Shown here piece by piece: positions 8,240-16,580 of a stretch of DNA of 64,000 bases. The stretch comes from Azophilus sp965221465 (GTDB lineage: Bacteria > Pseudomonadota > Gammaproteobacteria > Pseudomonadales > Azotimanducaceae): the NCBI GenBank assembly GCA_965221465.1, contig OZ244892.1:1984001-2048000 (forward strand). Direction: 5' to 3'. A program made the position numbers and the translations under genes. The notes under the pieces were generated by a model. The model was given only the letters and a program-made list of their open reading frames with translations, had not been told where the DNA came from and searched no databases. How positions within the stretch are numbered: position 1 is the first letter of the stretch; each line of letters opens with the position of its first letter.

Positions 8240-8695
8240 ATGTCCGCTTATGAGCGTATTCTGCTGGCGATCGATCTCACCGAGGAATCACGGCAGGTTG
8301 CGGCGTCCGCGACCGCGATCGCCGCCGCCTTCGATGCCGAACTGCACGTGATCCATGTCATCGAACCTCTGAGCCTCGCCTACGGCGGCGACATCCCCAT
8401 GGACCTCTCGTCCGTGCAGGAACAGATTCACGATCAGGCCAAGTCGCATCTCGCCGAGTTCGCCAACGGGCTCGGCATTCCCGCAGAGTGTCGGCACCTC
8501 ATATACGGCCGCCCGGAAAGCGAGATCCACCGGGTTGCGGAGACCCACGCGATGGATCTGATCATCGTCGGCAGCCACGGTCGCCATGGGTTGGCGCTGC
8601 TTCTGGGGTCGACCGCCAACGGGGTGCTGCACGGAGCCGGTTGCGACGTGCTCGCGGTTCGGGTCGGCGCATCCGAAAAGCAGGCCGAAACCTGA
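8240..8695 (+). CDS. universal stress protein, UspA family
   Basis: A 151-residue single-domain Usp. It starts YERILLAIDLTEESRQV (first beta strand and helix) and contains a glycine-rich nucleotide-type loop GSHGRHGLALLLGSTAN near the C-terminus, followed by the terminal strand CDVLAVRV. Usp proteins are cytoplasmic dimers that support survival in starvation and stress. The ATG at 8240 is preceded by GGAGG. It is divergent from the selenoprotein operon, sharing a short intergenic region. Confidence 0.92.
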   Translation: MSAYERILLAIDLTEESRQVAASATAIAAAFDAELHVIHVIEPLSLAYGGDIPMDLSSVQEQIHDQAKSHLAEFANGLGIPAECRHLIYGRPESEIHRVAETHAMDLIIVGSHGRHGLALLLGSTANGVLHGAGCDVLAVRVGASEKQAET

Positions 8696-8734
8696 GCGTG
8701 GGACAGCCTTTGCAGGCAGAGTCAAAGCGATTCC

Positions 8735-8940
8735 CGCCAGCTTTCGTCGCAACGGCGCCGGGCTCGAAGCGTTCATGGGATAACATTCCCAACTCATCGC
8801 GTTCATCGGGCTTGTTGGCGCTGAGAACCGTTCCTCCGGCCCCACGCCGAGAGCCGGTATTCGGACCGTGCAGACGCCTCTCTCCCAGCCGTTGTCGGGT
8901 GCTCCTTGCACGCCGTCGTCCTGGTACGCAGCGCTTCCGG
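8735..8940 (-). repeat. dispersed repeat family R2, copy a
   Basis: Between usp and slt the minus strand carries sequence that resembles the region before moxR (44.55-44.79 kb). Shared blocks read GGACGACGRCGYGCAAGGA, CTGGGAGAGA and ATACCGGYTCTCGG in the same order. This copy lacks an internal stretch present in the other. It overlaps the likely 5' end of slt, so the intergenic region holds this repeat rather than a clear promoter. Confidence 0.5.
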
Positions 8941-10872
8941 CCAGGGTGGGCGGGCCGAGCGTCGGCCGCCGTGCTGACAATTTTTTGTCTGGGCATTGCA
9001 GACGCCGGCAACGCGCTCGGAGCGACCCTTTACGAACAGAGACAACTGTACCGACAGGCCGTTGACCATGTCCGAACCGGACGCATCACGGCCGCTCGGC
9101 GGATTCAGGCAGAGCTGGACGGGTACCCTCTTGCGCCCTATATCACCTATCACGAGATGCGCCTGCGCCTGAACCGGCTGACCCCCGACCGGGTCAACCG
9201 GTTCCGGCATGCTCATCCGGACATCCCCGGCGCGCACCGCATCTACCGGCAGTGGCTGGTGAAGCTGGCCGAAGGCCGCAAGTGGCAGACGTTTCTCGAC
9301 CACTACGAACCGCCTGCCTCGGGGGCGCCGCTGGCCACCGAGTTGAAATGCCTTCATCTGCGCGCGCTCTACAACAGGGGGCAGCAAAATGCGGCATTGC
9401 AGGGGGTCGCCCCGCTCTGGACGGCCGCCAGGTCCCAGCCCAAAGTCTGCGACCCGATATTCAAGGTCTGGTTGACCCGAGGCCTCGACCAGGAAACCGC
9501 CTGGCGCCGGTTGTCGCTGGCCATCGATGCCAACCAACGCCAACTCGCCCGCTACCTGCAACGCTTCTTCACCGGCAACTACAAGACCTGGGCCGACGCC
9601 TACTACAACGTGCACGTCAACCCCGAGGCGGTACGGCGGACCGGCCGGTACCGCACCGACACCGCGCTTTCCCGGCAGGTCATCGCCCACGGGCTCCGCC
9701 GCCTGGCGCCCCGGGATGCGGAAGCGGCCCGGGATGCCTGGGCAAGCTACCGTACAACCCACACATTCAGCGAAGCGGAGCAGCACGCCCTGACGGCGAG
9801 CATCGATGTCGAGTTGGCCCTCGACGGCCTGTTGGACAGGGCGCCAGCGTCCGAAGACGATGCCTCCTACGCCGCAGACTTTGCAGAAGCCTACCTGGAA
9901 CGGCGCAACTGGGCGCTGCTGTCGGCCTGGATCGAACGGCTGCCGGACGCACAGCGCTTCGAGGAAAAATGGCAGTATTGGCTGGCGCGAGCCCTGACGA
10001 AAACGCACGAGTCCTCGAATCGGGCACGGCTGGCCTACGAGGCCCTGGCCGGCAATCGCTCGTACTACGGGTTCCTGGCGGCTGCCCGCATCGGACAAGC
10101 GCCGCAACTCAATGCCAGGCATCGCCCCGAAGACGCCATCGCATTCGACAAGGTGCGGCAACTGCCGGCCATCGCCCGGGCAATCGAATTGTTTGCGGTG
10201 GGCGACGAGGTGAACGCCCGGCGCGAGTGGATGGCGATGCTGCCGAGGCTCACACCCGTGGAACAGAGCGTGGCCGTCTACCTGGCCATGGATCTGGGTC
10301 AGACGGTACTGGCGATCCGAACGGCGAACGATACCGGTCAGCGCGACCACCTGGACGTGCGCTTCCCCATCGACCACGCCCCGACGTTTCGGCAAACCAG
10401 TCACGCCACCGGCATCCCCCTGTCGGTGCTGGCCGCATTCGCGCGCCAGGAGAGCATTTTCGATCGATTCGCCCGGTCGCGAGCCGATGCCAGAGGGGTG
10501 ATGCAGATGCTGCAAGGCACCGCCCGGTTTGCTGCGCGCCAGGCCGGCCTGGCACAGCCGACGGCGGCCCAACTCTACGACCCCGCCGTCAACATCCCGC
10601 TCGGCGGCCACCACATTGCCTGGTTGCTCGATCGCTACGATCAGGTGCTGCCCCTGGCCGCTGCCGCCTACAACGCCGGCGAATCGCGCGTAAACAGATG
10701 GATGCAAGGCACACGAGGCTGGCCGATGGATGTGTGGATCGAAGCGATTCCCTTCTCGGAGACACGCAACTACGTGAAGAGCGTGCTCGCCTTCAATCAG
10801 GTCTACAGTCGGATGCTCGACCAGCCGCTACCCATGCTGCGCGACCACGAGCAGTTCGTGCCGCCGGCATGA
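8899..10872 (+). CDS. slt: soluble lytic murein transglycosylase (Slt70-like)
   Basis: A 657-residue periplasmic protein with the size and layout of E. coli Slt70. It has an N-terminal signal sequence (a hydrophobic AAVLTIFCLGIADAGNALGA stretch), a long alpha-superhelical U/L domain rich in RxxxAR repeats, and a C-terminal SLT domain. The catalytic glutamate is Glu518 in FARQESIFD. The lysozyme-like fold is marked by GVMQMLQGTARFAA and AAAYNAGESRVNRW. It cleaves peptidoglycan glycan strands to 1,6-anhydromuropeptides. The start is uncertain: a GTG at 8899 gives a plausible signal peptide, a GTG at 8971 a short one, and no strong ribosome-binding site is seen. Its stop overlaps the tatD start (ATGA). 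Confidence 0.9.
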   Translation: MLLARRRPGTQRFRPGWAGRASAAVLTIFCLGIADAGNALGATLYEQRQLYRQAVDHVRTGRITAARRIQAELDGYPLAPYITYHEMRLRLNRLTPDRVNRFRHAHPDIPGAHRIYRQWLVKLAEGRKWQTFLDHYEPPASGAPLATELKCLHLRALYNRGQQNAALQGVAPLWTAARSQPKVCDPIFKVWLTRGLDQETAWRRLSLAIDANQRQLARYLQRFFTGNYKTWADAYYNVHVNPEAVRRTGRYRTDTALSRQVIAHGLRRLAPRDAEAARDAWASYRTTHTFSEAEQHALTASIDVELALDGLLDRAPASEDDASYAADFAEAYLERRNWALLSAWIERLPDAQRFEEKWQYWLARALTKTHESSNRARLAYEALAGNRSYYGFLAAARIGQAPQLNARHRPEDAIAFDKVRQLPAIARAIELFAVGDEVNARREWMAMLPRLTPVEQSVAVYLAMDLGQTVLAIRTANDTGQRDHLDVRFPIDHAPTFRQTSHATGIPLSVLAAFARQESIFDRFARSRADARGVMQMLQGTARFAARQAGLAQPTAAQLYDPAVNIPLGGHHIAWLLDRYDQVLPLAAAAYNAGESRVNRWMQGTRGWPMDVWIEAIPFSETRNYVKSVLAFNQVYSRMLDQPLPMLRDHEQFVPPA

Positions 10873-11678
10873 TCGATGTCGGCGCAAACCTGCTGAACAA
10901 GCAGTTCCGCGGCGACCTCGACGCGGTTCTGACGCGCGCCCGGCAGGCTGGGGTCGACTACATCCTGGTCACTGCAACGTCGTTGGACGAGGCAGAGTCT
11001 GCGCTGGACCTTTGCGCCCGCTATCCGGGTCTGTCCTGCACGGCCGGTGTGCATCCGCATCTGGCCAGCGAGGTCGATGCCGGCTGGCGGGCGCGGTTGC
11101 GCCACCTGGCGGGCCATCCCTCGGTGTGCGCGATCGGCGAGACGGGCCTGGACTTCAACCGCAACTTCTCGCCGCCGGAAACCCAGCGCAGCGTATTCGC
11201 GGAACAGGTCGAACTTGCCGGCGAACTCGACATGCCGCTGTTCGTGCACGACCGCGACTCGGACGGCGCCGTGTTCGACATGCTGGGCGCTTACCGGGGC
11301 CACCCGGACCAGGTGCTGGTTCACTGTTTCACCGGCAGCCGGGTCGACCTGGAACGCTACCTGGATGCAGGCTATTCCATCGGCATCACCGGCTGGCTCT
11401 GCGACGAGGCCCGGGGCTCGCAGTTGCGGCGCCTGGCGCCCGGTATTCCGCTGGAAAGGCTGGTCATCGAGACGGATGCCCCATTCCTTTTTCCCCATGG
11501 AGCCGAGTTACCCATCGGAGCCGAATCGCCGTCGCGGCGGCGACGCCGCAACGAGCCCTGCCTGCTGCCGTTCATCGCCCGGCGGCTGGCCGATCTGTAC
11601 GGGCTGCCGGTGGAAGAAATCGAGCGGCACACCACGGCCAACGCCCGACGGCTCTTCCGGCTCGAGGCCCCGGCCTGA
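10869..11678 (+). CDS. tatD: TatD-family metal-dependent deoxyribonuclease
   Basis: A 269-residue TIM-barrel hydrolase. Metal-ligand motifs are in order: the first strand is MIDVGANLLN (an N in place of the usual H of DxHxH-type starts, as in E. coli TatD itself), then GVHPHLA, the central glutamate in GETGLDFNRN, FVHDRDSD, VHCFTGS and the late aspartate in ETDAPFLFP. TatD proteins are cytoplasmic 3'-5' exonucleases involved in DNA repair or degradation. The ATG at 10869 overlaps the slt stop, so the two are translationally coupled. Confidence 0.93.
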   Translation: MIDVGANLLNKQFRGDLDAVLTRARQAGVDYILVTATSLDEAESALDLCARYPGLSCTAGVHPHLASEVDAGWRARLRHLAGHPSVCAIGETGLDFNRNFSPPETQRSVFAEQVELAGELDMPLFVHDRDSDGAVFDMLGAYRGHPDQVLVHCFTGSRVDLERYLDAGYSIGITGWLCDEARGSQLRRLAPGIPLERLVIETDAPFLFPHGAELPIGAESPSRRRRRNEPCLLPFIARRLADLYGLPVEEIERHTTANARRLFRLEAPA

Positions 11679-12646
11679 ACGCTTCCTTTCGCTTTGGCGA
11701 CCCGGCGTCCGCCGATCGCTACCCGCTGCCGGTCTCCACTGCCCGGATCTGGCGCCGGGCCGGCGAGGCGGTGGCGGCTGCGATTCGCGTTCCGGCCTGT
11801 CCGCGCGGACACATCGTCGTGCCCAGCGTTTCGTTGCCCGGCCAGCGAGCCGGCTTTCAATGCGCATTGGAACTCGACGGCGTTCGCTGGCCGCTGCAGG
11901 CAGTACCCGGCCGCCCGGCGGAAGCAGCGGCCAACGGGCAACACGCCGAGTCCCCCGTCTTGCCGGAAACGGCACTGCCGGGCGGACGCGAGGTGAGCAC
12001 GCACATCGATTGCTTTCACACCGAGTGCGATCTGCCCGAAAGCCGTCTCGCGGTTTACCTGGATTGTTCCGAACCGCCCGATCGATACCTGGTGACGCTC
12101 TCCGTGCGGCCGCTGGTGGTCACGCCGCGCGTTCCGGCAAGCAGGCGCCTCGTCCTCGATCGCCCGCCGGCCATCAGCCAGATGCGCGGCCCGGCGCCCA
12201 TTCGGGAACGTATCTGCTCGCCGACCGCCCTGACGATGACATTGCAGTCGGCGCAACCCGATATCGATTGGCAGTCAGTGGTCGATGACTGTTTCGACGG
12301 CCGTTTGTTCGGTTCCTGGCCGCTGGCAATTCACTGCGCCGCCCGTTACGGACGCCTCGCCGCCGTGGAAGTCGTGGATTCCTGGAGCCCCGTGCTCGAG
12401 GTGCTGGAGGCGGGCTCGCCGGTCGTCGCCAGCATTCGTTTCGGCAAAGGGCAGCTTCCCGGCGCCCCGCTTGCCGAGACTGGCGGTCATCTCGTCAGCG
12501 TTTACGGCATCGACGGCGACCGGGTGCTGGTTTGCGACCCCGCCGCGCCCGATGACGCCTCGGTTCCGCGCGAATACGACCTCGCCGCCTTCACCGCCGC
12601 CTGGATGCGCCGCCGTGGAGCCGCCTACCTGCTGGCGCCGCCATGA
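11675..12646 (+). CDS. C39-like peptidase-fold protein
   Basis: A protein of about 320 residues. The N-terminal 170 residues are a beta-rich region of unknown fold. The C-terminal part resembles the papain-like peptidase C39 family, with a cysteine in RERICSPTALTMTL, a histidine in GGHLVSVYGID and an acidic residue in VLVCDPAAPDD, in the order of a Cys-His-Asp triad. Such proteins may cleave or bind peptides. No ATG or GTG lies near the start; the frame begins best at a CTG (11675) that overlaps the tatD stop, or at a GTG near 11771. The stop overlaps the next ATG. Function beyond the fold is unknown. Confidence 0.65.
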   Translation: MNASFRFGDPASADRYPLPVSTARIWRRAGEAVAAAIRVPACPRGHIVVPSVSLPGQRAGFQCALELDGVRWPLQAVPGRPAEAAANGQHAESPVLPETALPGGREVSTHIDCFHTECDLPESRLAVYLDCSEPPDRYLVTLSVRPLVVTPRVPASRRLVLDRPPAISQMRGPAPIRERICSPTALTMTLQSAQPDIDWQSVVDDCFDGRLFGSWPLAIHCAARYGRLAAVEVVDSWSPVLEVLEAGSPVVASIRFGKGQLPGAPLAETGGHLVSVYGIDGDRVLVCDPAAPDDASVPREYDLAAFTAAWMRRRGAAYLLAPP

Positions 12647-12858
12647 AGTACCTGGCCGGATTTCTGCTGCTGATTGCCGGGTCGGCACTGACCACCGCGG
12701 GGCTCGCGAGGTGGCAGGACCAGGCCTTTGCCTTCTCAGGGCTCTGGTCGCTGGCAGACGGCCTGCATCCCGTCTTCATGCTCGTCGTTGGCATCGCGAT
12801 GATTCCACCGGCATTATGGGAGATATTCCTTCTGGAGAACCGCTCCCGCGATGACTGA
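12643..12858 (+). CDS. small two-helix membrane protein, unknown
   Basis: A 71-residue protein with two hydrophobic stretches (AGFLLLIAGSALTTAGLA and VFMLVVGIAMIPPALWEIFLL) separated by a short polar loop containing RWQDQ. It overlaps the preceding stop by four bases (ATGA) and the following acetyltransferase start by eight bases, so it sits inside a tightly packed operon. No family is recognised. Confidence 0.65.
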   Translation: MKYLAGFLLLIAGSALTTAGLARWQDQAFAFSGLWSLADGLHPVFMLVVGIAMIPPALWEIFLLENRSRDD

Positions 12859-13381
12859 GCCCCGCGTCTACCTGCGTCCGGTGAGGAGACGAGACCGGGA
12901 CGAATTCATCGAGGCCATGCGGGAAGCGGTCGCGCTGCACAAGCCCTGGATCGTATCGCCGACCAGCCCGGAGATGTTCAACAGCTACCTGAAGCGCTCG
13001 CAACGCGACGACCATGCGGGTCTCTTGGTCATCGACCGGACGTCCGAGGCCATCGCCGGCTGCATCAACATCAACAATATTGTCCGTGGCACTTTTCTGA
13101 GCGCGACGCTCGGTTACTACGTCACGGCGCGTTTCGCCAGGCGCGGTTACATGCGCGAGGGGCTCTCGCTGGCCGTCGAGCACGCGTTTGCGCAGCTGGG
13201 GCTGCACCGGCTGGAGGCGAACATCCAGCCCGCCAACCGGCGCTCGATCCGGCTCGTCAGGCACTGCGGGTTCGAGAAGGAAGGCGTTGCTCCGCGATTC
13301 CTGTTCATCAACGGCGCCTGGCAGGACCACGAGCGCTGGGTCCGCATCGACCACCGTCCGTCGCTGCACCGCGTCCCGTGA
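12851..13381 (+). CDS. GNAT acetyltransferase, RimJ/RimL type
   Basis: A 176-residue GNAT enzyme. The acetyl-CoA binding loop is in GYYVTARFARRGYMREGL (R-x-x-G-Y-M), followed by HRLEANIQPANRRSIRLVRH and FEKEGVAPRFLFINGAWQDH, the typical RimJ-like C-terminal order. It is predicted to acetylate N-terminal or ribosomal-protein amino groups; the actual substrate is unknown. It overlaps its neighbours on both sides. Confidence 0.85.
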   Translation: MTEPRVYLRPVRRRDRDEFIEAMREAVALHKPWIVSPTSPEMFNSYLKRSQRDDHAGLLVIDRTSEAIAGCININNIVRGTFLSATLGYYVTARFARRGYMREGLSLAVEHAFAQLGLHRLEANIQPANRRSIRLVRHCGFEKEGVAPRFLFINGAWQDHERWVRIDHRPSLHRVP

Positions 13382-15408
13382 CTTCCGGCACGGCAAAGAA
13401 CGTGACTTCCGGCACGGTGAAGACGGCAAAGAAAGAGGCGGCCCCATGCTCACCGATCACTCCGGAACGGGTCGCGCACGCCATGGCAGGGCCCATCGAG
13501 CCGAGGCTGTTCGCCGATTCGGTCTACTGGCTCGAAAGCCGCCCCGAAGAAGCGGGCCGCGTGACATTGCTGACCCGCACCCTCGACCGGCTACCTGCTG
13601 CGAACGCCGATGCACTCGCGACGAAAGCCGATGACGGATGCGAGCCAAAAGCCCAGGACGCATCGATTCGAGAACTGACGCCCGAACCCTACAGCGTCCG
13701 CAGCCGGGTCCACGAATACGGCGGCGCAGCCTACCTGCCGACCCGCGACGCCGTGTATTTCGTCAACGCGGCCGACCAGAACATTTATGCCATCCGTGGC
13801 GATGGAGCCGGACAAGGCAGCGCAATCCGACCGATCACCGACTCGGGGCCCGGGGTACGGTATGCCGATCTCTGTACCACCCCCGACGGCAGCCACCTGA
13901 TCGCAGTCACCGAGATTCATCGCGCCGGCAATCACCCCACCAATGCCCTGGCGGCCGTTTGCACCGCTACCGGTCGTGCCTCGATCCTGCATCGGGGTCA
14001 CGATTTCTACGCATCGCCAACAGTTTCCCCTTCGGGCCGCGAACTGCTTTTCGTTGCCTGGGACCACCCCAACATGCCCTGGGACGGGACGCAGCTTTTG
14101 CGTGCGGAACTGGACGGCGACCGCCTCGCAAACGTCACTCTCATCGCCGGAGGCGCGCAGGAATCCATTCTGCAGCCCACCTGGCTGGCCGACGACCGGG
14201 TCCTCTACCTGAGCGATGCCGGCGGATACTGGAACCTGTACCGCCTGGACGCGACGGGCAGCCGCGCCGTACTCGAGGAAACCGCCGAGTACGCCGGACC
14301 CCCGTGGCAGTTCGGCAACCGCGACTACGTCGTTCTCGACGACCGGTACGTCGCCGCGCGGCGGCACAGCCAGGGCGAACAGAGCCTGGTGCTCATCGAC
14401 ATGGATTCCGGATTCGCGAGCCCACTGGCCGACGATTGCGTGGAGTACAGCCACCTTTCTGCCCGGGACGGCAAGCTCTGCTTCCTCGGTTCCCATGCCC
14501 ACGCCTCGAGCGAAGTCGCCAGCTACGACATCAAGTCCGCACGCAGGTCCGAGCTGGCGCCGGGCCCTCCCCTCGATTTCGAGGCACGGTGGCTCAGCCG
14601 GCCGAGACACATCGAATTCCGGACACGGGACGGCGGGCACGCCTACGCCTGGTTGTATTTGCCGCCACCATGCGCAGAAAGAACAGACGGCGACAAACCA
14701 CCCTTGCTGGTGACCACCCATGGGGGCCCCACCGGCGCCGCATCGCCGAACCTGCGCCTGCCGCTGCAGTTCTACACCAGCCGCGGCTGGGCGGTGGCAG
14801 ACATCAACTACCGGGGCAGCACGGGTTACGGCAGGCACTATCGCGATGCGCTCGAGGGGCAATGGGGCGAACTCGACGTCACGGACTGCGTCGATGCGGT
14901 GCACCACCTGATTGCCGAAGGGCTGGTCGATGCCACCCGTGTGGCCATTCGCGGGTCCAGCGCCGGCGGCTATACGACGTTGCGCGCCCTGACCACGCAA
15001 ACGATTTTCCGGGCCGGCGCCAGCCACTACGGCATCGGCGACCTGCGGGCGCTGGCGGAGGATACCCACAAGTTCGAATCGCAATACCTGGTGGAACTGG
15101 TGGGGCCGCCGGAAACAATGGCCGAGCGCTCGCCCATTCGCCACCTGGACGGTTTCAGTTGCCCGGTCATATTCTTCCAGGGCGCAGACGACCGGATCGT
15201 GCCGCCGAGCCAGGCGCAATCGATGGTTGCCGCCTGCCGGAGCAAGGGCATTCCCGTCGCCTACCTCGAATTCCCCGGCGAAGGTCACGGTTTTCGCAAC
15301 GGAGCAAACATCGCCACCGCCATAGGCTCCGAGTACGCATTCTTCGCCCGGATATTCGACATGCCCGTCGACAGCAACCTGCCCAACGTGAGGATAGACA
15401 ATCTGTGA
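13378..15408 (+). CDS. S9 family serine peptidase (acylaminoacyl/dipeptidyl peptidase type)
   Basis: A 676-residue cytosolic-type peptidase: an N-terminal beta-propeller of WD-like blades (residues about 40-400) and a C-terminal alpha/beta-hydrolase domain. The catalytic triad is Ser528 (RGSSAGGY), an aspartate in QGADDRIVPP and a histidine in GEGHGF. It releases short peptides or acyl-amino acids. The GTG start at 13378 overlaps the upstream stop. The first 20 residues contain a duplicated TSGT-K motif from a short DNA repeat and may be non-native. Residues about 72-92 (LPAANADALATKADDGCEP) are an internally deleted copy of the palindromic element found in full at 57.9 kb. The gene remains open. 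The stop overlaps ddl. Confidence 0.92.
   Translation: MTSGTAKNVTSGTVKTAKKEAAPCSPITPERVAHAMAGPIEPRLFADSVYWLESRPEEAGRVTLLTRTLDRLPAANADALATKADDGCEPKAQDASIRELTPEPYSVRSRVHEYGGAAYLPTRDAVYFVNAADQNIYAIRGDGAGQGSAIRPITDSGPGVRYADLCTTPDGSHLIAVTEIHRAGNHPTNALAAVCTATGRASILHRGHDFYASPTVSPSGRELLFVAWDHPNMPWDGTQLLRAELDGDRLANVTLIAGGAQESILQPTWLADDRVLYLSDAGGYWNLYRLDATGSRAVLEETAEYAGPPWQFGNRDYVVLDDRYVAARRHSQGEQSLVLIDMDSGFASPLADDCVEYSHLSARDGKLCFLGSHAHASSEVASYDIKSARRSELAPGPPLDFEARWLSRPRHIEFRTRDGGHAYAWLYLPPPCAERTDGDKPPLLVTTHGGPTGAASPNLRLPLQFYTSRGWAVADINYRGSTGYGRHYRDALEGQWGELDVTDCVDAVHHLIAEGLVDATRVAIRGSSAGGYTTLRALTTQTIFRAGASHYGIGDLRALAEDTHKFESQYLVELVGPPETMAERSPIRHLDGFSCPVIFFQGADDRIVPPSQAQSMVAACRSKGIPVAYLEFPGEGHGFRNGANIATAIGSEYAFFARIFDMPVDSNLPNVRIDNL
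13591..13645 (+). repeat. palindromic coding element, shortened copy C
   Basis: Inside the S9 peptidase gene, a left-end piece (CCTGCTGCGAACGCCGATGC) is joined directly to a right-end piece (GACGAAAGCCGATGACGGATG) of the element described at 57875-58095. The encoded LPAANADAL...ATKADDGC uses the same reading frame as the full copy. It looks like an internal-deletion derivative retained in frame. Confidence 0.7.
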
Positions 15409-16358
15409 ACGCCGCCCGCCATGTCGCCGTATTGCAGGGGGGAACCTCGCGGGAAGCCGCGGTTTCCCGGGTGTCCGCCGCCGGGGTGACGGATGCATTG
15501 CGCTCCGCCGGCCACCGGGTCGAGCCGATCGAACTCGACCGCGGCACAGCCGCCATCCTGGACCGATTGCGTCCCGATGCGGTCTTCCCGGTGCTGCACG
15601 GCCCTCCGGGGGAAGACGGCACCGTTCAGGGGCTGCTGGACCTGCTGGAACTGCCCTACGTCGGCAGCGGCGTTCGCGGCAGCGCCATGGCGATGGACAA
15701 GGCCGTCGCCAAAGCCATATTCAGGCGCGCCGGATTGCCGGTCGCGGCCGATCTGCTGATTTCACCGAAAACGCCTGCCCGGGAAGCAGCCGGCAAAATC
15801 CGCGACGCCTTCGGCGACCGGGTGGTCTTGAAGCCGGTCTGTCTCGGCAGCGCCATCGGCGTCGTCCGGCTGCCCGACGGCGGCGATCTCGAACAATCGG
15901 TCGGCGAGGCGCAAGCGTTCGGCGCCGTGCTGGTGGAGCCGTTCGTAACGGCACGGGAAATCACCGTGGGCGTCCTCGACCTGCACGGCGAAGAGCCGGT
16001 CGCGTTTCCGGTCATCGAGATTCGCACCGCGCCGGACGAATGGTACGACGCCGTCAACCGCTACAAGCAGGGGGGCAGCGAGCACGTGATGCCGGCGCCG
16101 CTACCCGAGGCGGAAACCCTGGAACTGCAACGGATTGCGCTGGCAGCCCACGAGGCGCTGGGCCTTAGGGATCTGTCCCGCGCGGATTTCCTCGTCGACG
16201 ACCAGGATTCGATCACGCTCCTGGAAGTGAACTCGATGCCGGGCATGACGCCGACCAGCCTCTACCCGGACGGAGCCGGCGCAACTGGGCTCGAGTTTCC
16301 CGCCCTGCTGACCGCCCTGGTCGAAAGCGCAATCAACCGCGGCCCCACATCCGGTTGA
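15405..16358 (+). CDS. ddl: D-alanine--D-alanine ligase
   Basis: A 317-residue ATP-grasp ligase of cell-wall precursor synthesis. Visible are the N-terminal QGGTSREAAVS loop, HGPPGEDGTVQGLL, the ATP-binding VLKPVCLGSAIGVVR, and the C-terminal metal/catalytic LLEVNSMPGMTPTSL. The GTG start at 15405 overlaps the S9 peptidase stop. The last 31 bases that encode TALVESAIN recur at 41494 just beyond a 25-kb island; the present C-terminal codons after this repeat (RGPTSG) differ from the downstream copy (SRAGPRT). The gene end may therefore have been replaced by island insertion. The catalytic core is unaffected. Confidence 0.95.
   Translation: MNAARHVAVLQGGTSREAAVSRVSAAGVTDALRSAGHRVEPIELDRGTAAILDRLRPDAVFPVLHGPPGEDGTVQGLLDLLELPYVGSGVRGSAMAMDKAVAKAIFRRAGLPVAADLLISPKTPAREAAGKIRDAFGDRVVLKPVCLGSAIGVVRLPDGGDLEQSVGEAQAFGAVLVEPFVTAREITVGVLDLHGEEPVAFPVIEIRTAPDEWYDAVNRYKQGGSEHVMPAPLPEAETLELQRIALAAHEALGLRDLSRADFLVDDQDSITLLEVNSMPGMTPTSLYPDGAGATGLEFPALLTALVESAINRGPTSG
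16311..16341 (+). repeat. left 31-bp direct repeat bounding the island (inside the ddl 3' end)
   Basis: Starts ACCGCCCTGGTCGAAAGCGC and matches 41494-41524 with one mismatch. Both copies read in the same frame as the ddl C-terminus. The arrangement resembles an attachment-site duplication at the 3' end of a gene. Confidence 0.8.
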
Positions 16359-16374
16359 GGCGCACGTCCGGCAA

Positions 16375-16425
16375 GGTGCCGCCTCGACGCCCTCGCGACG
16401 AAAGTTGGTGACGGATGCGGGTTTA
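16375..16425 (+). repeat. palindromic coding element, right-end fragment (copy D)
   Basis: Just after ddl, CCTCGACGCCCTCGCGACGA and AAGTTGGTGACGGATGCGGG match the right end of the element at 57875-58095. The left end is missing. It is at the island's left edge, so it may mark an old breakpoint. Confidence 0.7.
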
Positions 16426-16528
16426 AGGCCCAAGGCAGCAACTGGTCGAACTCCAACGGTGGATGTCCAACGGCGATGGCTTCGAGCGTGGCCTCGAGAT
16501 AGCTGCCCCTCGCCACCCGAAACGTCGC

Positions 16529-16557
16529 TTGACCCGCTCCAAAACCGCAAATACCCT
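16529..16557 (+). promoter_or_regulatory. promoter of metalloprotease array A
   Basis: TTGACC, a 17-base spacer and TACCCT precede the first array gene by 24 bases. The same block (TTGACCCGCTCCAAAA) precedes the first gene of array B, which supports a functional sigma70-type promoter duplicated with the array. Confidence 0.6.
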
Positions 16558-16580
16558 GCCTTGAGCAACGGAGACGCGCC

